Part shown: positions 1 through 14,136 of the stretch, piece by piece
How the letters are laid out: each line of letters begins with the position of its first letter
Position numbering within the stretch: the first letter of the stretch is position 1
Assembly: GCF_000004195.4 (NCBI RefSeq)
Contig: NC_030677.2
Span: forward strand, 115,469,036-115,533,035
From: Xenopus tropicalis
Lineage: Eukaryota; Chordata; Amphibia; Anura; Pipidae
Direction: 5' to 3'
DNA length: 64,000 nt
Translations under genes and position numbers: made by a program
The notes under the pieces: generated by a model
Told to the model about the DNA's origin: nothing
What the model saw: only the letters and a program-made list of their open reading frames with translations
The model's database searches: none

Positions 1-3000
1 AACATGTTGCTCATGAGTCCCTGGTTCGGGATCACTGGTATAAAGTAGGGAAGCAAACACACAACTTTTACTAGTGCATGGAAACAGTACTTTATATTTT
101 AATTACTCTAGAACATTTTTATTTTTTAGTGTTACTGTTCTCTTAAGAGACGTGAGTGAAATGAAGACCTCCAAGTTGACATTTTTACACAAAGATGTCA
201 TCATTTAATATGGCAGTTTGATGTAAGCCTAAAGATGGCAGTTAAGAGGCAGAATTAAGTGATGTCTGACCAAAGGCAGTTGGTTTGAAATTTTGCTATC
301 TGCTAAACCACATGGTTAGTCAAACACCAGTGATCTAATTTGTTTTTTTCAAATCTCTGCCCCAGTGCAACAGATCTAAACAGTAATGAGAGGTGAATGT
401 GGTTCCACTTAACATTTGAACCAGCTGATTATATGCTCCAGCATAGCAGACTGGCTGTGATTTGATGGGATCATCAGATTGTCTGTCTAAACTTGGTTGG
501 ACAGTAGTGTAGCAACTGCTCAAACAGCCCAATCAAATCTGTGCATATATGTACACTTTAAGAGAAGGTAAGGAGTTTTCAGAGTGTACTGTGCAAAAAT
601 GTTTTGATACATGATGTTTGGCTCTGGAGGTTCATCCTTATGTCTGCAGAATATATTTTATTCTATCATGTATTTCTTTCTGTCAAGAACTGATAATACT
701 GATGATTTACCATGTGAACTATGCTCCAGTTACCTCACTTGCATGACCTAATATGGACTAAAAGAAAATGAAAACCAGTTGATTCCAGAATATGATTTTA
801 CAGCATATTATGTATCTATTGTTACGTAATTAAATAATACACATGTACAGTATATTCTAAAAAACACAAAGTCAAAGCCAGTAAATCACTAAAGAATCTC
901 AATCTATTGGCAGACCTGGCAAGTGACCTATTATATTGTACATTAGAGATAATCCAGTTAAAGAACTACAATGTGTTTTAGCTGTCTGATATACTAATAT
1001 GCTTAGACAGTATAAATATTTATTTATTTATTTATTTATAACTGATCATTTTGAGGCCAATCCCATCTACCTTTAAGAAATTCCAGCAAATACTGAAACG
1101 CTAATAATCGTACAGGACAGCTATGGAACTTCCAATTTCATCTTTGGTAAATATGTCCTTTATTTTTTTTCTTAGGAACAATATACCCCCTTTTATCAAC
1201 ATTAGTTCAATAAAAACAGTATGTGCTCGCCATTAGATTTTGCTGTTTCTTGCAAAATCTGAAACCAGAGATGCCAACCCAGATACAGCATCATCAAGGA
1301 GAATCTTGGCTGCGCCCCTGGACCTGCCTCAGCTCTGCCCACAATCTGCCTTCTCCTGCTCCCTGCTTCAGATGATATCAGGGACTTTGGGTGACAATTT
1401 TATGAATTGCAATGGGGTGAGTAAGTTAGGTTTTGAGCGCAAATTGCTCTCACATTCTAGTTCCAGTTCCAGTCCACTGAGAAGCCCTTCTGACTGCTTG
1501 GAGACAGGATTGATAGGTGCTACTTGCAAAACGAATATATTGCCCTTCAGTGCACTTAAATATGATCAACAAAAAATAGAAGAAATAGTGTATATTATTA
1601 TGTATTGTGGTAACACATCAGAAAACTGAAATTGGATTGCTGCTTTGTACACTGTATTACTGCTCTGTTCATCCTTTGCTGCAAAATCTGTTATGTATTG
1701 TTTTTCTTTGGGGCTGAAACTTGAGATTTCAGACCCAAAGAGATGACAAAAAAATTCTGAATCTGAATCAAAATAACATTAAAAAACCTTCCAACATAAT
1801 AAGTGCTCACTGGATATAATTCCTTTGTTTGAAATAATTATAAATGTATTCAATTGCAAGTAATATCAATCAAGGTTTTTAACCTATGTATAAAAGGATT
1901 TGGCTCCATCCTGCATCCAACACCCAGCAGAATAGATTTTAATTTTCCAGTTCAGAATTGTTTACAGGAAACCAGTATCCACTTAACTGAACACTTCCTC
2001 TGGCTACTCTCTCCAAGAGCTTTCTATAGCCAAGGGAAACTTCTTGACAAGATCATTACAAGCATTTCTTAACATAACATCCAATAACAACTTCCTCTAA
2101 AATGGTTTCTGATTAATAAATGGCACACTTATTATTCAAATAAACACATTTCTGCATGGAATGTACTGGTGAGTTTATACAAGCAAAAAAAAAAACATAT
2201 AAAAGTTATTTTGGTAAGAAAAATTTTCTTAAGAAACAATTTAATAGATTTAGCAAATGTCATTGTACTCCCATATCAAAGATAAAATAAAATACTTTAG
2301 AAATGCAGATGACGTATTATGATTATGTATCATATAGTAAAAATAAATAATGTTTGTGATGGCAAACAGCCAGGCAGCTAGAGGTTAGCCTTTAGACATG
2401 TTTAACATTTGTCTCACGTCATCCACCTATCTCTGTTTTCTTTTACATTAGGATATGCTCATTTGTATACAACTATATTAACCGTGCTACTCCCATCTCT
2501 GTTAAATTAAATGATGGATCATTATCTTTTAAAGCTACAATGAATTGCATGTAGAAATGTTAGGGAATTTCCAGAAGATAACCCTTCTTGTTGACATCAA
2601 AATAAATATTCATATAATTTGTTAATGGAAAAAAAATGTGTTAAACACAGTATAATCTATATTGGTCAGAATTCTCTCACTCTGCATATATCTAAAGGTC
2701 AGCACTTCATTTTTGTATCTTGTTGTAATGAACTGTCAGAGCCCTGATAGTGTGGATTCATGAATAAAATGAAAATGCTTTGCATGGCAGGCTGTAAGAT
2801 GAACAGAGGGTGTCTGAAGGGAAAGAGTAGCGATAAAAAACATTAATAAAGCTCTAGGCTTATGACTGCTAGGGCCAACACTTCTATGCAACTCTGTGTG
2901 CTGGTGGCTATAAGTGTTGCTTGTGAGTAGCTCATAGTTTCAGCCTATGATGGCCTGACATTATAAATTACTTAAAGAAGGCCCTGCATATGGCAGAAGG

Positions 3001-4916
3001 TCTTGAGGACTCTAGGGGGCATATTAAATAACGCAAGTGGAGGGAGGTCAAAGGGGGAGCACCCACAGTTCCAGGCTATGTTCCCTCTAAGCTATGCACT
3101 TGGGTACGTGCAAGTGTTTGCTGCTAGTGCACACAACAATACTGTGGTGCATATAAAGAATTTTGTGTAAAGACAATATTTTGCATTTATTCTTAGCCAA
3201 TTACATGAACTGCTGCAGCTTGCTCCTACATATAGTAATGTTTACTTTACTTATAAACCTGTTTATTTTATGGACTGCTTTATACTTCATCATGTTAATG
3301 AGCTATTTAGCTTTCATGAATTAGCCAGTCCCATTAACTCCTTTATCTTATTCACAAAACAGCTACTTGCATGATCTATCTTAGTCCCATAAAGTGATTT
3401 GTACTTCTCATAGATATTCTTCTTAAATCAAATGAGTCGTTAACTTAAACATTCATTATCGGGATACTGTTGCCCTTTTTCAGCAAAGATTTCATGGAAA
3501 GCTGTCAAGTTAATAGCTTCAACCAACGAAAAGCAGTTGACAAAATAAGGTACTATACTGTTACTGGTATTATTTGTCATTTCTGTGGACTGCTGTACCA
3601 TTGGTTTGCTGTGTTCTGGAAATGAAATCTGGCTGCCTACCTAGCATCTTCTGTTTATATGACGTTTGATGAATTATTAACTCAGTTTCACTGTACAAGT
3701 CTGTCTGGTCTTATCCTCAACAATATTTGTGCACGCAATAAGCATTTAAAGTTTAGAATGGGGAAAGTCAAAATTGACAAAATGTTTAATTAAGAAAATA
3801 TGAAAAACTGCAATCTACCTTTGATTACCCCAGCCTACGTCATGCTAAAAGTAAATGTTAAGGTCAAGTGCCCTTTTCTAATCATATAAATATGTATAAA
3901 AAGTGTTACTTTATTTTTCTTTTAATCATTTCAGTAAAAAACCACAATACAACGTATATAACTAGCCTCCCACAAGTTTTTTGTGAGAACTGGCAAAATA
4001 TATTGTATATGCATTTATTTCTACTATTATTACACTTGTTTTCTGCAAATTATTATAGTCATACATATTTGTATGCCACCATATTTTCATGTACAAGGGT
4101 ACATATAAACTAGAAAAACATATGAGAAGAAATACATAAAATCAAACTAAAGAAGCAGATGATGTAATTTTACTGAGCACATGTTTTTCATACACATATT
4201 GGTTGTTTTGACATTGATTATATCAACTGATAGAATCCAGATCATTATGCCTCTGCCTGATAAACAGTATACAGTTACACAGTCCAGGGCTGCCCAGCTC
4301 CAGGTAACATGGGCCTTAACTAGAGGAAATATAATAGACCAGGACTGTGCGGAGAATTCCATGTGTCAGTCAGGCCAATTCACTTACCCATTATTAGCCT
4401 GCCTGACACACAGTTTTCATTCGTTTGGTGGTGAAGGTCTGCTACAGTGTTATTTAGACACAACCTTAAAGAGGTCCTTTTCATAACTTACTTAGAGTAT
4501 GAGTATAACGAATAGTATTTCCTAATTTACTGACCAATGCCAGCCATTACCAGGTAATGGGCATGTGAAACATAAATAAACAAACATTTGGCAAAGACAT
4601 AATTCACCACCTTAGATGTGACAACATGCATAAAATACATCAGTTCCCCACATAATAAGTCATTAGTAATTAAGCATAAAAGATAGGAAAACATTTTACA
4701 ACAAAACCCAGTCCCCATAGTCTGAAAGCCTACATGTCATTGCATGAGGAGGAGGGTGGACCACACATGTCCTGTCTATAAGTTTGTTTTCTTCTTCCCC
4801 ACTTCCATAAAGCACTGGCAGTATGACCTTTGGTGAACTGTAAAAATGTCCTGAAAGTAAAGGTCACAAAACAAAAGGATATTCCCTTAACAGAAACTTG
4901 TCAAATGAGTATGCAC
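1..4916. other. Unassigned AT-rich DNA, no gene seen
   Basis: The stretch is AT-rich, and no ORF exceeds about 130 codons. None of the short translations shows a recognisable domain, signal peptide or repeat, and no tRNA-like or splice-flanked conserved exon stands out. It holds one short TTTA microsatellite. It is probably intergenic or intronic, but a small or non-coding exon cannot be excluded by eye. Confidence 0.5.
1016..1040. repeat. (TTTA)n microsatellite
   Basis: About six TTTA units in a row, directly visible. No associated transposon end was recognised. Confidence 0.8.
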
Positions 4917-5265
4917 TTAAAGCTGAACTAAAATGAATATGGCTAATAATATTGTATTTTATATAATGAATTTATTGCATCAACCTAAACTCAGCATTTC
5001 TTTAGCCTTCAAAGTTGGTTTTTGAGCTGCCATGTAATAAGATAGTCTATATACACAGTATATTGTAAGTCGGTCCCTAAGCTCAGGTAAGTGACAACAG
5101 CACAGAGCATGTGCAGTGAATCAACAGAATATGGGAAGCTACTGGGGCATATTCAGAGGCACAGGTCTTTACTGCTTAAGGGCTACAGTTGCCTTGGGCT
5201 GGTACAGAAGCCCAAAATATAATGTACAACATGCCTAGCCTACTTATATGTTAAACTTTAGCATG
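4917..5265 (+). mobile_element. T2-like MITE, internally deleted copy
   Basis: It begins with TTAA followed by AGCTGAACTAAA, a decayed form of the TTAAAGGAGAACTAAA terminus at 9213. Its last 220 bp, with CCCTAAGCTCAG, CACAGAGCATGTGCAGTGAA, GCCTTGGGCTG and AAAGCCCAAAA, match 9610-9838 closely. The roughly 250-300 bp middle part present in the 9.2 kb copy is absent. TTAA targets and TTAAAGG termini are the hallmark of the Xenopus T2 (Kolobok-type) MITEs. The 3' terminal repeat is eroded, so the right edge is approximate. It has no coding capacity. Confidence 0.7.
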
Positions 5266-8200
5266 GGTTGGTTGGTTGGTTCTGTGGGTAGCACTGCTAA
5301 TAAAAACATTAACATTTAGTTATATTATTTTAGAAACATACATACTGATAAGCACAGTCAAGGCATTTGCCTTGTCAGAAAAATGAGTAACCAAAGAAGT
5401 ATATTATTGCCAATGGAGGAGAAGGAAAAGAGGCTTGTTGTGCTAATCTTGTCATTTAGCATGAAATATTCATGGGGCAATGCAGGGGGCAGCCATTTAG
5501 CCCAAGATTTTGTGTGAATAAATATTTTCCAAGGTATTTCAAACCCAAGTCACCCAAGGCCAGTGCGGAATTTATAAAGATTAGCAGTTACTTATATTAT
5601 TAAATGATTGACAATGTTTTCATATATCTGTAATCTTTAAGTGGTTAGGCTGGGTTGAGAAATGTTGAATTCAAAACATGTATATCTGGATAAACCTGCT
5701 AAGTAGCCCTTACAAGCGTGCCATGCACAGTTAAATAATTCCAGTGTAATACTTGTTTAATGAAACAATATAAAAGTGGGAATTTTTGTTCTCATTTTTA
5801 TGCATTTGTTTCAATTTATGAGTTTTATTACATTCCTCACCCTTAGAATCCAGTTTTACTGAGAGCAATATAACAATATACTGTAGCTAATGAGAAGTGA
5901 GTTATATCATATGGCTAAGTACTTTGCAATGTCTCACTTCCTGTCTATATAGCCTCCAAAAATGTTGGGATAATGTTTAAATTGTGTGACAAAAGACCTT
6001 ACAAAAAAATAAAAGAAATGTGGAAATCTAAGTCTAGTTAATTTGCAAGGCATCAGATCCACAGCCATATCAGTCAAAGGCATTTTCCTAACCTCTATGA
6101 AATGAGGTAGAGATGGCTGACCAGTTCTCACTTTATTGTCATGTTTTCAAAAGGTCCCATAAGGTTTACACTGATGCCGCCATGTACTGTAAGTAAAAAT
6201 ATAACTGGGGTTGTGGGATTAGCCATAATTATTAATAATTACACATAATAGGACAACAGGTGCAACCCTAGTCCGAATTATGTTATACATTAAGGTTAAT
6301 GGATGTATGACCAGTGAGCAGTCTGCTTAGTCGATACCCACTACTGGCCGACCTCTGCCTCTCTCCCCTTGTTTACTTTCCACACCACCTGACTACATCA
6401 CCATAACCTGGCACGGGGTAGTTACTTCATGGATAGCGATTTTACATCTATTTAAGTTGTGTTGGTCTTATTCTATGCCCTGAGTGGTTAGATTCACCCT
6501 CCTCATGTCAATTTATAGGACTGACAGCATCAGTGTGATCGTCCTGCCTTCTCTGTAATTTTAACCTTTTCTTTTCATTTCTTTTTGGTTGATTTTTATT
6601 TATTCTTTGAAGCTGCTGGTCAATCACTTATCCTTAATTTTATTCTTTATCATTGTAATAAAGGTTATGTTTTAATTTTAATGGGAGATTTCAGTTATTA
6701 AGGAAGGGGTGGTGCAAATTTGAGGGTCAACCTTTTTTCTTCTTGTTTTCTCATATACTGTAGATTATTATGTACAGTATAGGGTGCCTAATTTATTGAC
6801 ATGGTTAGTGTTACTGATAAGAAATGGAGCAGCTAGACTCTTGCTATACACTAGTTACAAGGGTAATTGCGAAAAAGCCTTTGTCAGATGTAGCAATGAA
6901 CACAGTGGCAATGGCTGTGGGTCTGTTCCCACTGACTATGAACAGAAGCAAAAGAAAAACTTGGTTCACCATTGCTGCCAAAAAATGCCCTTGTCCCTAG
7001 ATCCCTGCAGCAACAATAGGTTGAAGGCTGTTAGCATAGCTTTGATTTCTGTCAAAGAAAAACAACCTGTAGGGATTTCCTTCATCTTGATCACTCATTA
7101 AACTTGAGGAAAACAACAGTTTTGTTACACACAATATTTTTCTTATTTCGGGTTTGTAATTACTTCCACCATTACTTCTCTGTTCTGTGTGCCAAACCTT
7201 AGGGGGCTCCAGTAATTAATATTATTAAGCTCTGATTACAATATCCAGAAGGTAAAAGGAAGGGAATTCCAGAGGGCTCCATAGCTACAGGAAACAACAA
7301 ACCCCAAGACAAATCAGGGTTCTCTAGAGCCTGCAAAATGATGATTTATTATAACCCATACCAAATTACTGGCAATGGGGGTAAAATAGGATGTTGATTA
7401 CAAGTCCCAGCAGCTGTTTTTCTTCCCTATAACATATTCAGTAGTGGAAACCCATTGTGGAATCTATCAGTCTATACGGCATTGAATGTGTATTTGTGTT
7501 TTTAGTTGTTTTAGTTGTTAGTAAATGTCATGATTTTGGTAAAGCACATTGGAGCAGATTAATAAAGGACTTTGCCATGGATGCATGCCTTTTGATATAT
7601 ATATATATAGGTATAATATTATAAATATTATATAAAGATATTATAAGATAACCACATGGTGGGGCTTTTCTCTAACATATTCCGAGTATAAAAAATGTCA
7701 CTTCACCCTACAATGTTTGTAGGCAGCAAGACTGCAAGTCCTACAATCCATTTGTTTCATGTAGATTTATATGTAAATACAGCAAATAGGTCGGAGAGTC
7801 TTTGCCATGACCTACCAATGCCCTTCCTGTGTGGCACTGAGGCAGCACAAGTAGTTCATTGTCTTCTTTTTTTTTGGATAGACTTTCCTTTCTGAAAGTG
7901 AGCTCGCCTTCATTAAAAAGCAGTCCTTAAACACTTTTCCTGTCAGAGAGTCCCACATTTTCCCCTCTTCATCACTTACAAATTCCTTGGCTGCTGCTGA
8001 AATGTTTTGAAATCAATATTTTTCTAGCATTACCATGTGTTTAGAGAGAAGGGGTCAGGGGAAGCAAATTACACTCTGCCAGAGCACTATTCAAGTGCTT
8101 ATGTTAAAGTTCAATGTTGTGAACCCGAGCACAAAGTATTCACATATCCTCCATTTCTCTGATACTTTTCATTCCTAAACATAGCACTAGGTGGGCATAC

Positions 8201-9212
8201 CCTGTACAACACAGCTTTTCAAACAAGTACTTCATAAAGGCTGGTAATATAAAGCTGTGTGAGTGGTACTTCATACAAAATTGGCATGGAAAACTAGCGC
8301 TTTGGTGATAAAGACATAAAGCTGTTCATCACAGTGGTATTTTATTCAGAATAGTAATATGGCTGTGCATTGATTCAACACTTTATACAAGCATTAATAT
8401 TCACTTAGAAATGCTGTGTTTAAACAAGACCCTAGAACCACTTTTAACCCTTTTATAATAAAATGAAATAAGGTTATACAATTCATTCAATCAGCAATAA
8501 GCCTCAGCATTATCCATATGCTAAGGACATTAAGAAATTCTATGTATAAAGCTACCAAAAAAATGCTCTCCCTTTTAAACAAAACTGTCCATATATTGCA
8601 ATATATTAGAGCTGGCCATCTATGTCAAAGTCTCCCCCAGTCTGACCAGTCCTACACTCACTTTTATCTGATTCATTAAGAATTCTGTGGCTTCATTATA
8701 CATTTTAGATAGGGAAGGAGTTCTACCCTTTTTATTAGCCACCACTGGGATCACCTGACTATAGCAAAAATTAATTATTATTTATTATTAAATACATTTT
8801 ACACCATTAGGTCGGGGCGCAATGTGGGTGTGATCACAAAATTAATATAAACAACAACAAGAAGTCCTCCGAACTTCCCCATTATTAAATCAATATAAAT
8901 AATGATATAAATAATGCTATTCGGGACATGTATGAGACGTATATATAGAAGCTTTCCCAATAGAGACTCCGAATATGTCACCGAGATACAGATAGTTGGA
9001 ATACAATTTAATTCTGTTTTTAGTATGTTTTGTATTTTGTAATTTTTATGGGTACCCTGTTAGCCCTAACCCAAAATTTAATAAGGACAAACATTAGCAA
9101 CTATGAAGTTGATGTCATGATTGTATTACATGATGAGGACTATACTGAAGGTGAGCCTAAGGGACAAGTGAGCTGGCATCTTTGTATTCCCCTCAGATCA
9201 TAGACAATTAGC
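5266..9212. other. Unassigned AT-rich DNA, no gene seen
   Basis: There is no ORF above about 105 codons and no recognisable domain. It contains a short (TA)n tract at about 7595-7610. A stretch near 7500-7590 vaguely resembles a LINE tail (TAAAGCACATTGGAGCAG), but this is too weak to call. Confidence 0.45.
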
Positions 9213-9838
9213 TTAAAGGAGAACTAAACCCTAAAAATGAAAATCACTAGAAATGCCATATTTTATATACTGAACTTATTGATACAGCCTAAAGCTTCAG
9301 CATCTCTATAGTAGTAATGATCCGGGCCTTCAAAGTTGTCACGGGGGGGTCACCATACTTGGAGTTTCAACTTTGAAACACCATCTGTTAGAAGTGTCAG
9401 TGACACTCACATGCTCAGTATGCTCTGGGCAGATGTTAAGAAGCTGAGCTTAGGGGTCGTAGCAAATTTTCAAACGAAAAATGATGTTTGTCTTTCATAG
9501 AAGGTGATAATACAGGGCTCATTATTAAGTTCTAATGCTAATTGCACTGGTTTCTGAGCTGACATGCATAATCTGTATTATTTACTAATCAGTCTTAAAT
9601 TGTGACATTTATATTCTATATATACAGTATATTGTGCGTCAGTCCCTAAGCTCAGTAAATGACAGCAGCACAGAGCATGTGCAGTGAATCAGCAGAAAAG
9701 AAGATGGGGAGCAACTGGGGGCATCTTTGAAGGCACAGATCTTCCCTGCTAAAGGGCTGTGATTGCCTTGGGCTGATTCAAAAGCCCAAAACATAATGTA
9801 CAACATTCCTACCCTACTTCTTTAGTTAAACTTTTAGC
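9213..9838 (+). mobile_element. T2-like (Kolobok-type) MITE, long copy
   Basis: The left end is TTAAAGGAGAACTAAACCC, the canonical T2 terminus beginning with the TTAA target. The right end, TTTAGTTAAACTTTTAG, is a degraded inverted counterpart, so the outer right TTAA is lost. Its 3' 220 bp are shared with the shorter copy at 4917-5265, including TATATACAGTATATTGT. It encodes no transposase and would have depended on one supplied in trans. Confidence 0.78.
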
Positions 9839-11558
9839 TATTAACTATTAGCCCCACGAAAACTAAAGCAGTTGCCATTGGCTTCTGTATGAGGCTGTTG
9901 GAAAATAAAGAAAAAGTAATCAAAGATACTGGGGGCCATTACATATTAGCAAATATCTATATAGGAGACTCTCCCTTACCAATTGTCTCCTATTATGCAC
10001 CTAATTCATGTTCACCAGTTTTCCCACTATTCTGCCCCCCACATTCACCAGAAGCAATCATATGTTCCTTACTTCAGCTTTGGTAGTCTCTTCCAGAATG
10101 ATGAATATTGGTTGGTTTGGTCATTGCCCAATCCTAATCTAATTTTGGATCATATTGTAAATAAGAGCGGAGCACTCACCTCATACATGAAAAAGTAACT
10201 ACTCTTGACCATGTTATTCATAACCAATAACTTCATAATTAAATTGTACAGAAGTACATAGCCACTATAATAAACATTTGTGCTCTCTTAATCAGTGTTG
10301 TGTGTTAAATACATATTACACACCTTTACAGGATATGTCTAATTGTTTATATCAAACTGCTTATAGATAATAGATAGATACATATAACTTTTCCCAGTTA
10401 AAATATCTCCTCACATATACAAACCTTAAAAAAAAAACAGCTATAACAGTGTTAACAGACCTATGTCCTGTCAAGGTCCCATCAAGCGGTCCCACAGGGA
10501 TCCTCACAGTAGGGAATCTCTTTGTGGAGAAAAAGTTGATGCACAAGCATGGATCTTGTTTTGGCTCCTGTAGCTCTGGAAATGTCAAGAACACAGTCCA
10601 TTGCATGCCCTTTAAAATGTTAATTGGTCTTTTATTTAGATGGTTTCTATATAAATAATGATTGCACAATAGTTTTTACATTTTTTTGTTGGTTCACACA
10701 GACTATTTATATTACAAGTGGCTAGTGCAGTAACCCACGGCAAACAATCAAATTTTGCTTTCATTATTGTTCCTGTACTTGCTGAAAATATTTAATCACC
10801 AACAGGTTGACTCATATGGATTACAGCTCATGTGTACATTTTCTCAGTGTTTTTAAATAAGCCTGAATGTTTGTAGAATCTACTGCTTGATTTTGAGGTA
10901 TGTGCTATGAACTCTATGGACATGGGATCAGGATAGGGAACCAGCTGGAGTTTTGTTATTGATGGCAGATTCCAGATCTTTAGCTTATGAATCTGTATTT
11001 TTTACATTTTAAAACACTACGCTGACTTTGAGTAAATACTGGAAGCACCTATGAGGTATTTCTAGTGACTAAAAGGTTTAATAAGAAACAACTCAGACCA
11101 GTCACTGCCTAGATGTCTAGAACTCTTTTTACTGACATGGGAAAATAATGAGAGAGATAATATATTATCCCAGTACAAAATACCCTAGCAAAAATCTATT
11201 CCAGGTGTTCAAACACCTGCTGTAAATCCCAACACAGCCAACAAAAACACAGTTATTGTATTTAATACAGATTTACGACTCCAACAAAATGATATCCAGT
11301 CCAGTGTATAAATCTTCTGCTAAAACAATATTCTCTAAAAGTCTCTAACACATATTACATTGGATGTGGATTCAGGTGCTCAGTAGAATTTAGCACATTA
11401 TGTATTCGTAGCCATATAGAAAAGATTTTTAAAATATCATACTTGCCTTTTATTGCTATATTCTATTCATATGTACAATAGGTTAATGAAATAAGAGTCT
11501 GGCCCCCCAGTTGGTATGTCATACAATGGGTGTCCTCATCATTACTACAAGTTTACCC
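9839..11558. other. Unassigned DNA, no gene seen
   Basis: The overlapping small frames at 10361-10669 cover the same DNA on both strands and show no domain. No repeat family was recognised here. Confidence 0.4.
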
Positions 11559-11884
11559 TAAGGGGCTGATTTACTTACCCACGAACGGGTCGAATGGAGT
11601 CCGATTGCGTTTTTTTCGTAATGATCGGTATTTTGCGATTTTTTCGTATGTTTTGCGATTTTTTCGGATTCTTTACGAATTTTTCGTTACCAATACGATT
11701 TTTGCGTAAAAACGCGAGTTTTCGTATCCTTTACGAAAGTTGCGTAAAAAGTTGCGCATTTTTCGTAGCGTTAAAACTTACGCGAAAAGTTGCGCATTTT
11801 TCGTAGCGTTAAGTTTTTGTTCGTTTTCAAGTCGGAACTTTTCCAATTCGGGTCGGATTCGTGGGTTAGTAAATCAGCCCCTAA
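11559..11884. mobile_element. CpG-rich MITE with TAA target duplication (PIF/Harbinger-like), copy 1
   Basis: The element (11562-11881, 320 bp) is flanked on both sides by TAA (11559-11561 and 11882-11884). Its terminal inverted repeats are GGGGCTGATTTACTTACCC and its complement GGGTTAGTAAATCAGCCCC. A three-base TAA/TWA duplication is typical of the PIF/Harbinger superfamily; this assignment is inferred from the TSD only. The interior is a dense series of TTTTTCGTA, TTTACG and CGATTTTT words with intact CpGs, suggesting a young insertion. The 70-codon frame inside it is a by-product of the repeat. Confidence 0.8.
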
Positions 11885-13049
11885 GGATCAATTAGTATGT
11901 GGCCTACGACCACAGTCAGCAAATCAACAATAAAGGCATACATTTTATCAAATTTTGGAATTTGTTGATCAAATTCATTCCTTCAGTGGCTTTTTATGAC
12001 AACTTAGTTGATGTGTTCCATAGCCAGATGTTATATGACATGGTGACCCCATTTATGACTTGTAGGGTCTGAAAGGTTTTCACCCCTTTTCACATAAGAG
12101 TTGGGCATTAGTGATACTGAAAATCAATTAAATAGCATTCATTTGCAAGGCATCATTTTGAATTTTTAAGTGGGAAAAAACACTATTTATAATATACTGT
12201 ATTCCAAATAACACACAGGCAGCTTGCTTTGCCTATATATTCTGCTTATCAAGTAGGACTGAAGAGATACATACACTGAATGCGTAGCCAAACCACTAAG
12301 GCCCATGTGTCCTTGACTGATAACATTAAGCATTTATTTCTAATTCTGTTTTTTTCCTAATATAAATTTAGAATACTTTCCTCGTAAAGCATAAGGAGGA
12401 AAATGATACACAATATCCAGCTATTAAATAATTCCTCACAAATGTCTAGCGAGGGGCCAGTGAATAATTATAAAAGAACTGAAAATATATTAAAGTAGCT
12501 TTAATAAATATCAATTGCAAATCAAGTGCTGGGTAGATTAATGTGCTAAGTTTTGGGTTGGTTAATATACATTTGTGACCTCTGTGCACTCATTTCTTTA
12601 TTATTTAAATGTATAATTGTCAAGGCCCAGTGTCCCTTAACGGGGTTGAAGTCTGGACCAAGGAGGAAGCTGTGTTCAGATAGTCCAGTACGCAGTATCC
12701 AAAGAATCAGAAAATCAAGTCAAAATAGTAATTTAGGTGCACCCAGAAACTCAGAAAGACCAATAGGCAGGCAATGAACTCATGTCCTTGGTGTTCTTTT
12801 ATTTAGCATTTTGCACCAAACCGCAGATCAATGATATTAACGCACTGGTGCTGCGTCCCATGTGGTGGCCAAACAGAGAAAAATGTAAATGTGCATTCAC
12901 TATGATTATAAAAATCAGGTACACAAAATTCCTTAAATTGCGGGTGGAGCTAAAAGTTTATACAGGGTTATTTTAAATACATTTAGCAGGTCTAAATAAA
13001 ATGTGATAAGTGATCAAATGTTTTTTTCTGCAATCTACAAGCACAATGT
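11885..13049. other. Unassigned DNA
   Basis: No gene was recognised. The part from about 12620 to 12980 (GGTGCACCCAGAAACTCAG, then TTTATTTAGCATTTTGCACC) looks like an interspersed-repeat tail and lies just upstream of the PLE tail at 13.05 kb, but I cannot assign it. Confidence 0.35.
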
Positions 13050-13115
13050 TATTCTTCCAAGAAGCTGCTCCGGTGATCGGTGAAACATTTTCAAGAATAC
13101 TCAAAGTCCACAAAT
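13050..13115 (+). mobile_element. Penelope-like element tail fragment with decayed hammerhead motif
   Basis: The segment AAGAAGCTGCTCCGG, then GGTGAAACATTTTCAAGAAT and CAAAGTCCA, aligns with the reverse complement of 43720-43780 (AAGAAGCCACTCGGATGAGT, GGTGAAACGTTTTCAAGAAA, AAAGTCCAG), which lies in the 3' region of a PLE carrying a GIY-YIG frame. The hammerhead core is degraded: TCCAAGA in place of CUGAAGA, and GUU changed to AUU. It is a short, old fragment on the plus strand; its full extent cannot be defined by eye. Confidence 0.6.
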
Positions 13116-14136
13116 GGTGAGCTGAAATTCATACACCAGTACAGTTTCGATACAACTGATCTCTCTGATCTAGCTTTCCATTTTCTAGACACTAATTAAT
13201 ATTTGACTGCATACATATTACAGTGCTGTTGTGGTCACAACCAATTAGGACACTTGAATTTTGTATGTGAAAATATCCAGCAGAACCCAAAATGTGACTG
13301 TGACCACAAGACAAGGTGTTGGTAGTTTTCAGTTTCACTTTCCGCAAGATGGTGATAAAGTTGTTTCTAAAACAGCTGATGAGAACATTTACAGCCTGGT
13401 TTCAAACAACAAGACCAAAATGACCTCAACCAAAGTGACAACCACAAACTCTTACTCTAATGTGGTTTGTTTGCTTTTTGTTACGGTCTTCAGTAAGTTA
13501 ATGAATATGTTTCCCCTCTTTGAGCAGATGGATGCCAGACCACCATAAAGTTTCATATTATGTGAATCAGCCTAAATTAACCCCATCCATGGTTGCTTAA
13601 TCTGTTTGATCATCTGCAAAAAAAACCTAATAAACCATAGCTGAAGGCAATTCTCTTTATATGAGTGCCCAATTACGCTCCAGATGAAATTTATAAAGTA
13701 AGGTCTTTGTTCCCTCTTGGAAAGAAATATGGGAAATGATTTTCAGTGTTCCTTTACTTGTCTCAGCCATATGAAAAACCTATATAAATTGTCAATTGAA
13801 TAGCAATGTTAAATAATACAAAAGGAAGTTAGTTTTCATAACATTTCACTAGTTTAAAATTTATCATACTTTAATAGCCTTCATTCATTTATCTACACGC
13901 TTAATGCAAGATGAAAAGTCCCAACCAAGATCAGCATCAGCACTGGAGAACAAGAATGTTTTGAAACCTAAATGAATATTCATTATAATTTGCTTTAAAA
14001 CACAATTGGTTGAAAGAATGTTAGTATTTTTTCAAGTGTATGGGATGGGATTACTTTTACATATTTTCTACAGTGATGGCGACTACTGTGATGGTTGCTT
14101 AGAAGCTACAATAGGTGCATGAAAATTATATTTGTA
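13116..14136. other. Unassigned AT-rich DNA
   Basis: The 95-codon frame at 13261-13548 has no recognisable domain; its TTT-rich N-terminus and Ser/Thr/Asn-rich body look non-coding. No repeat was recognised. Confidence 0.35.
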
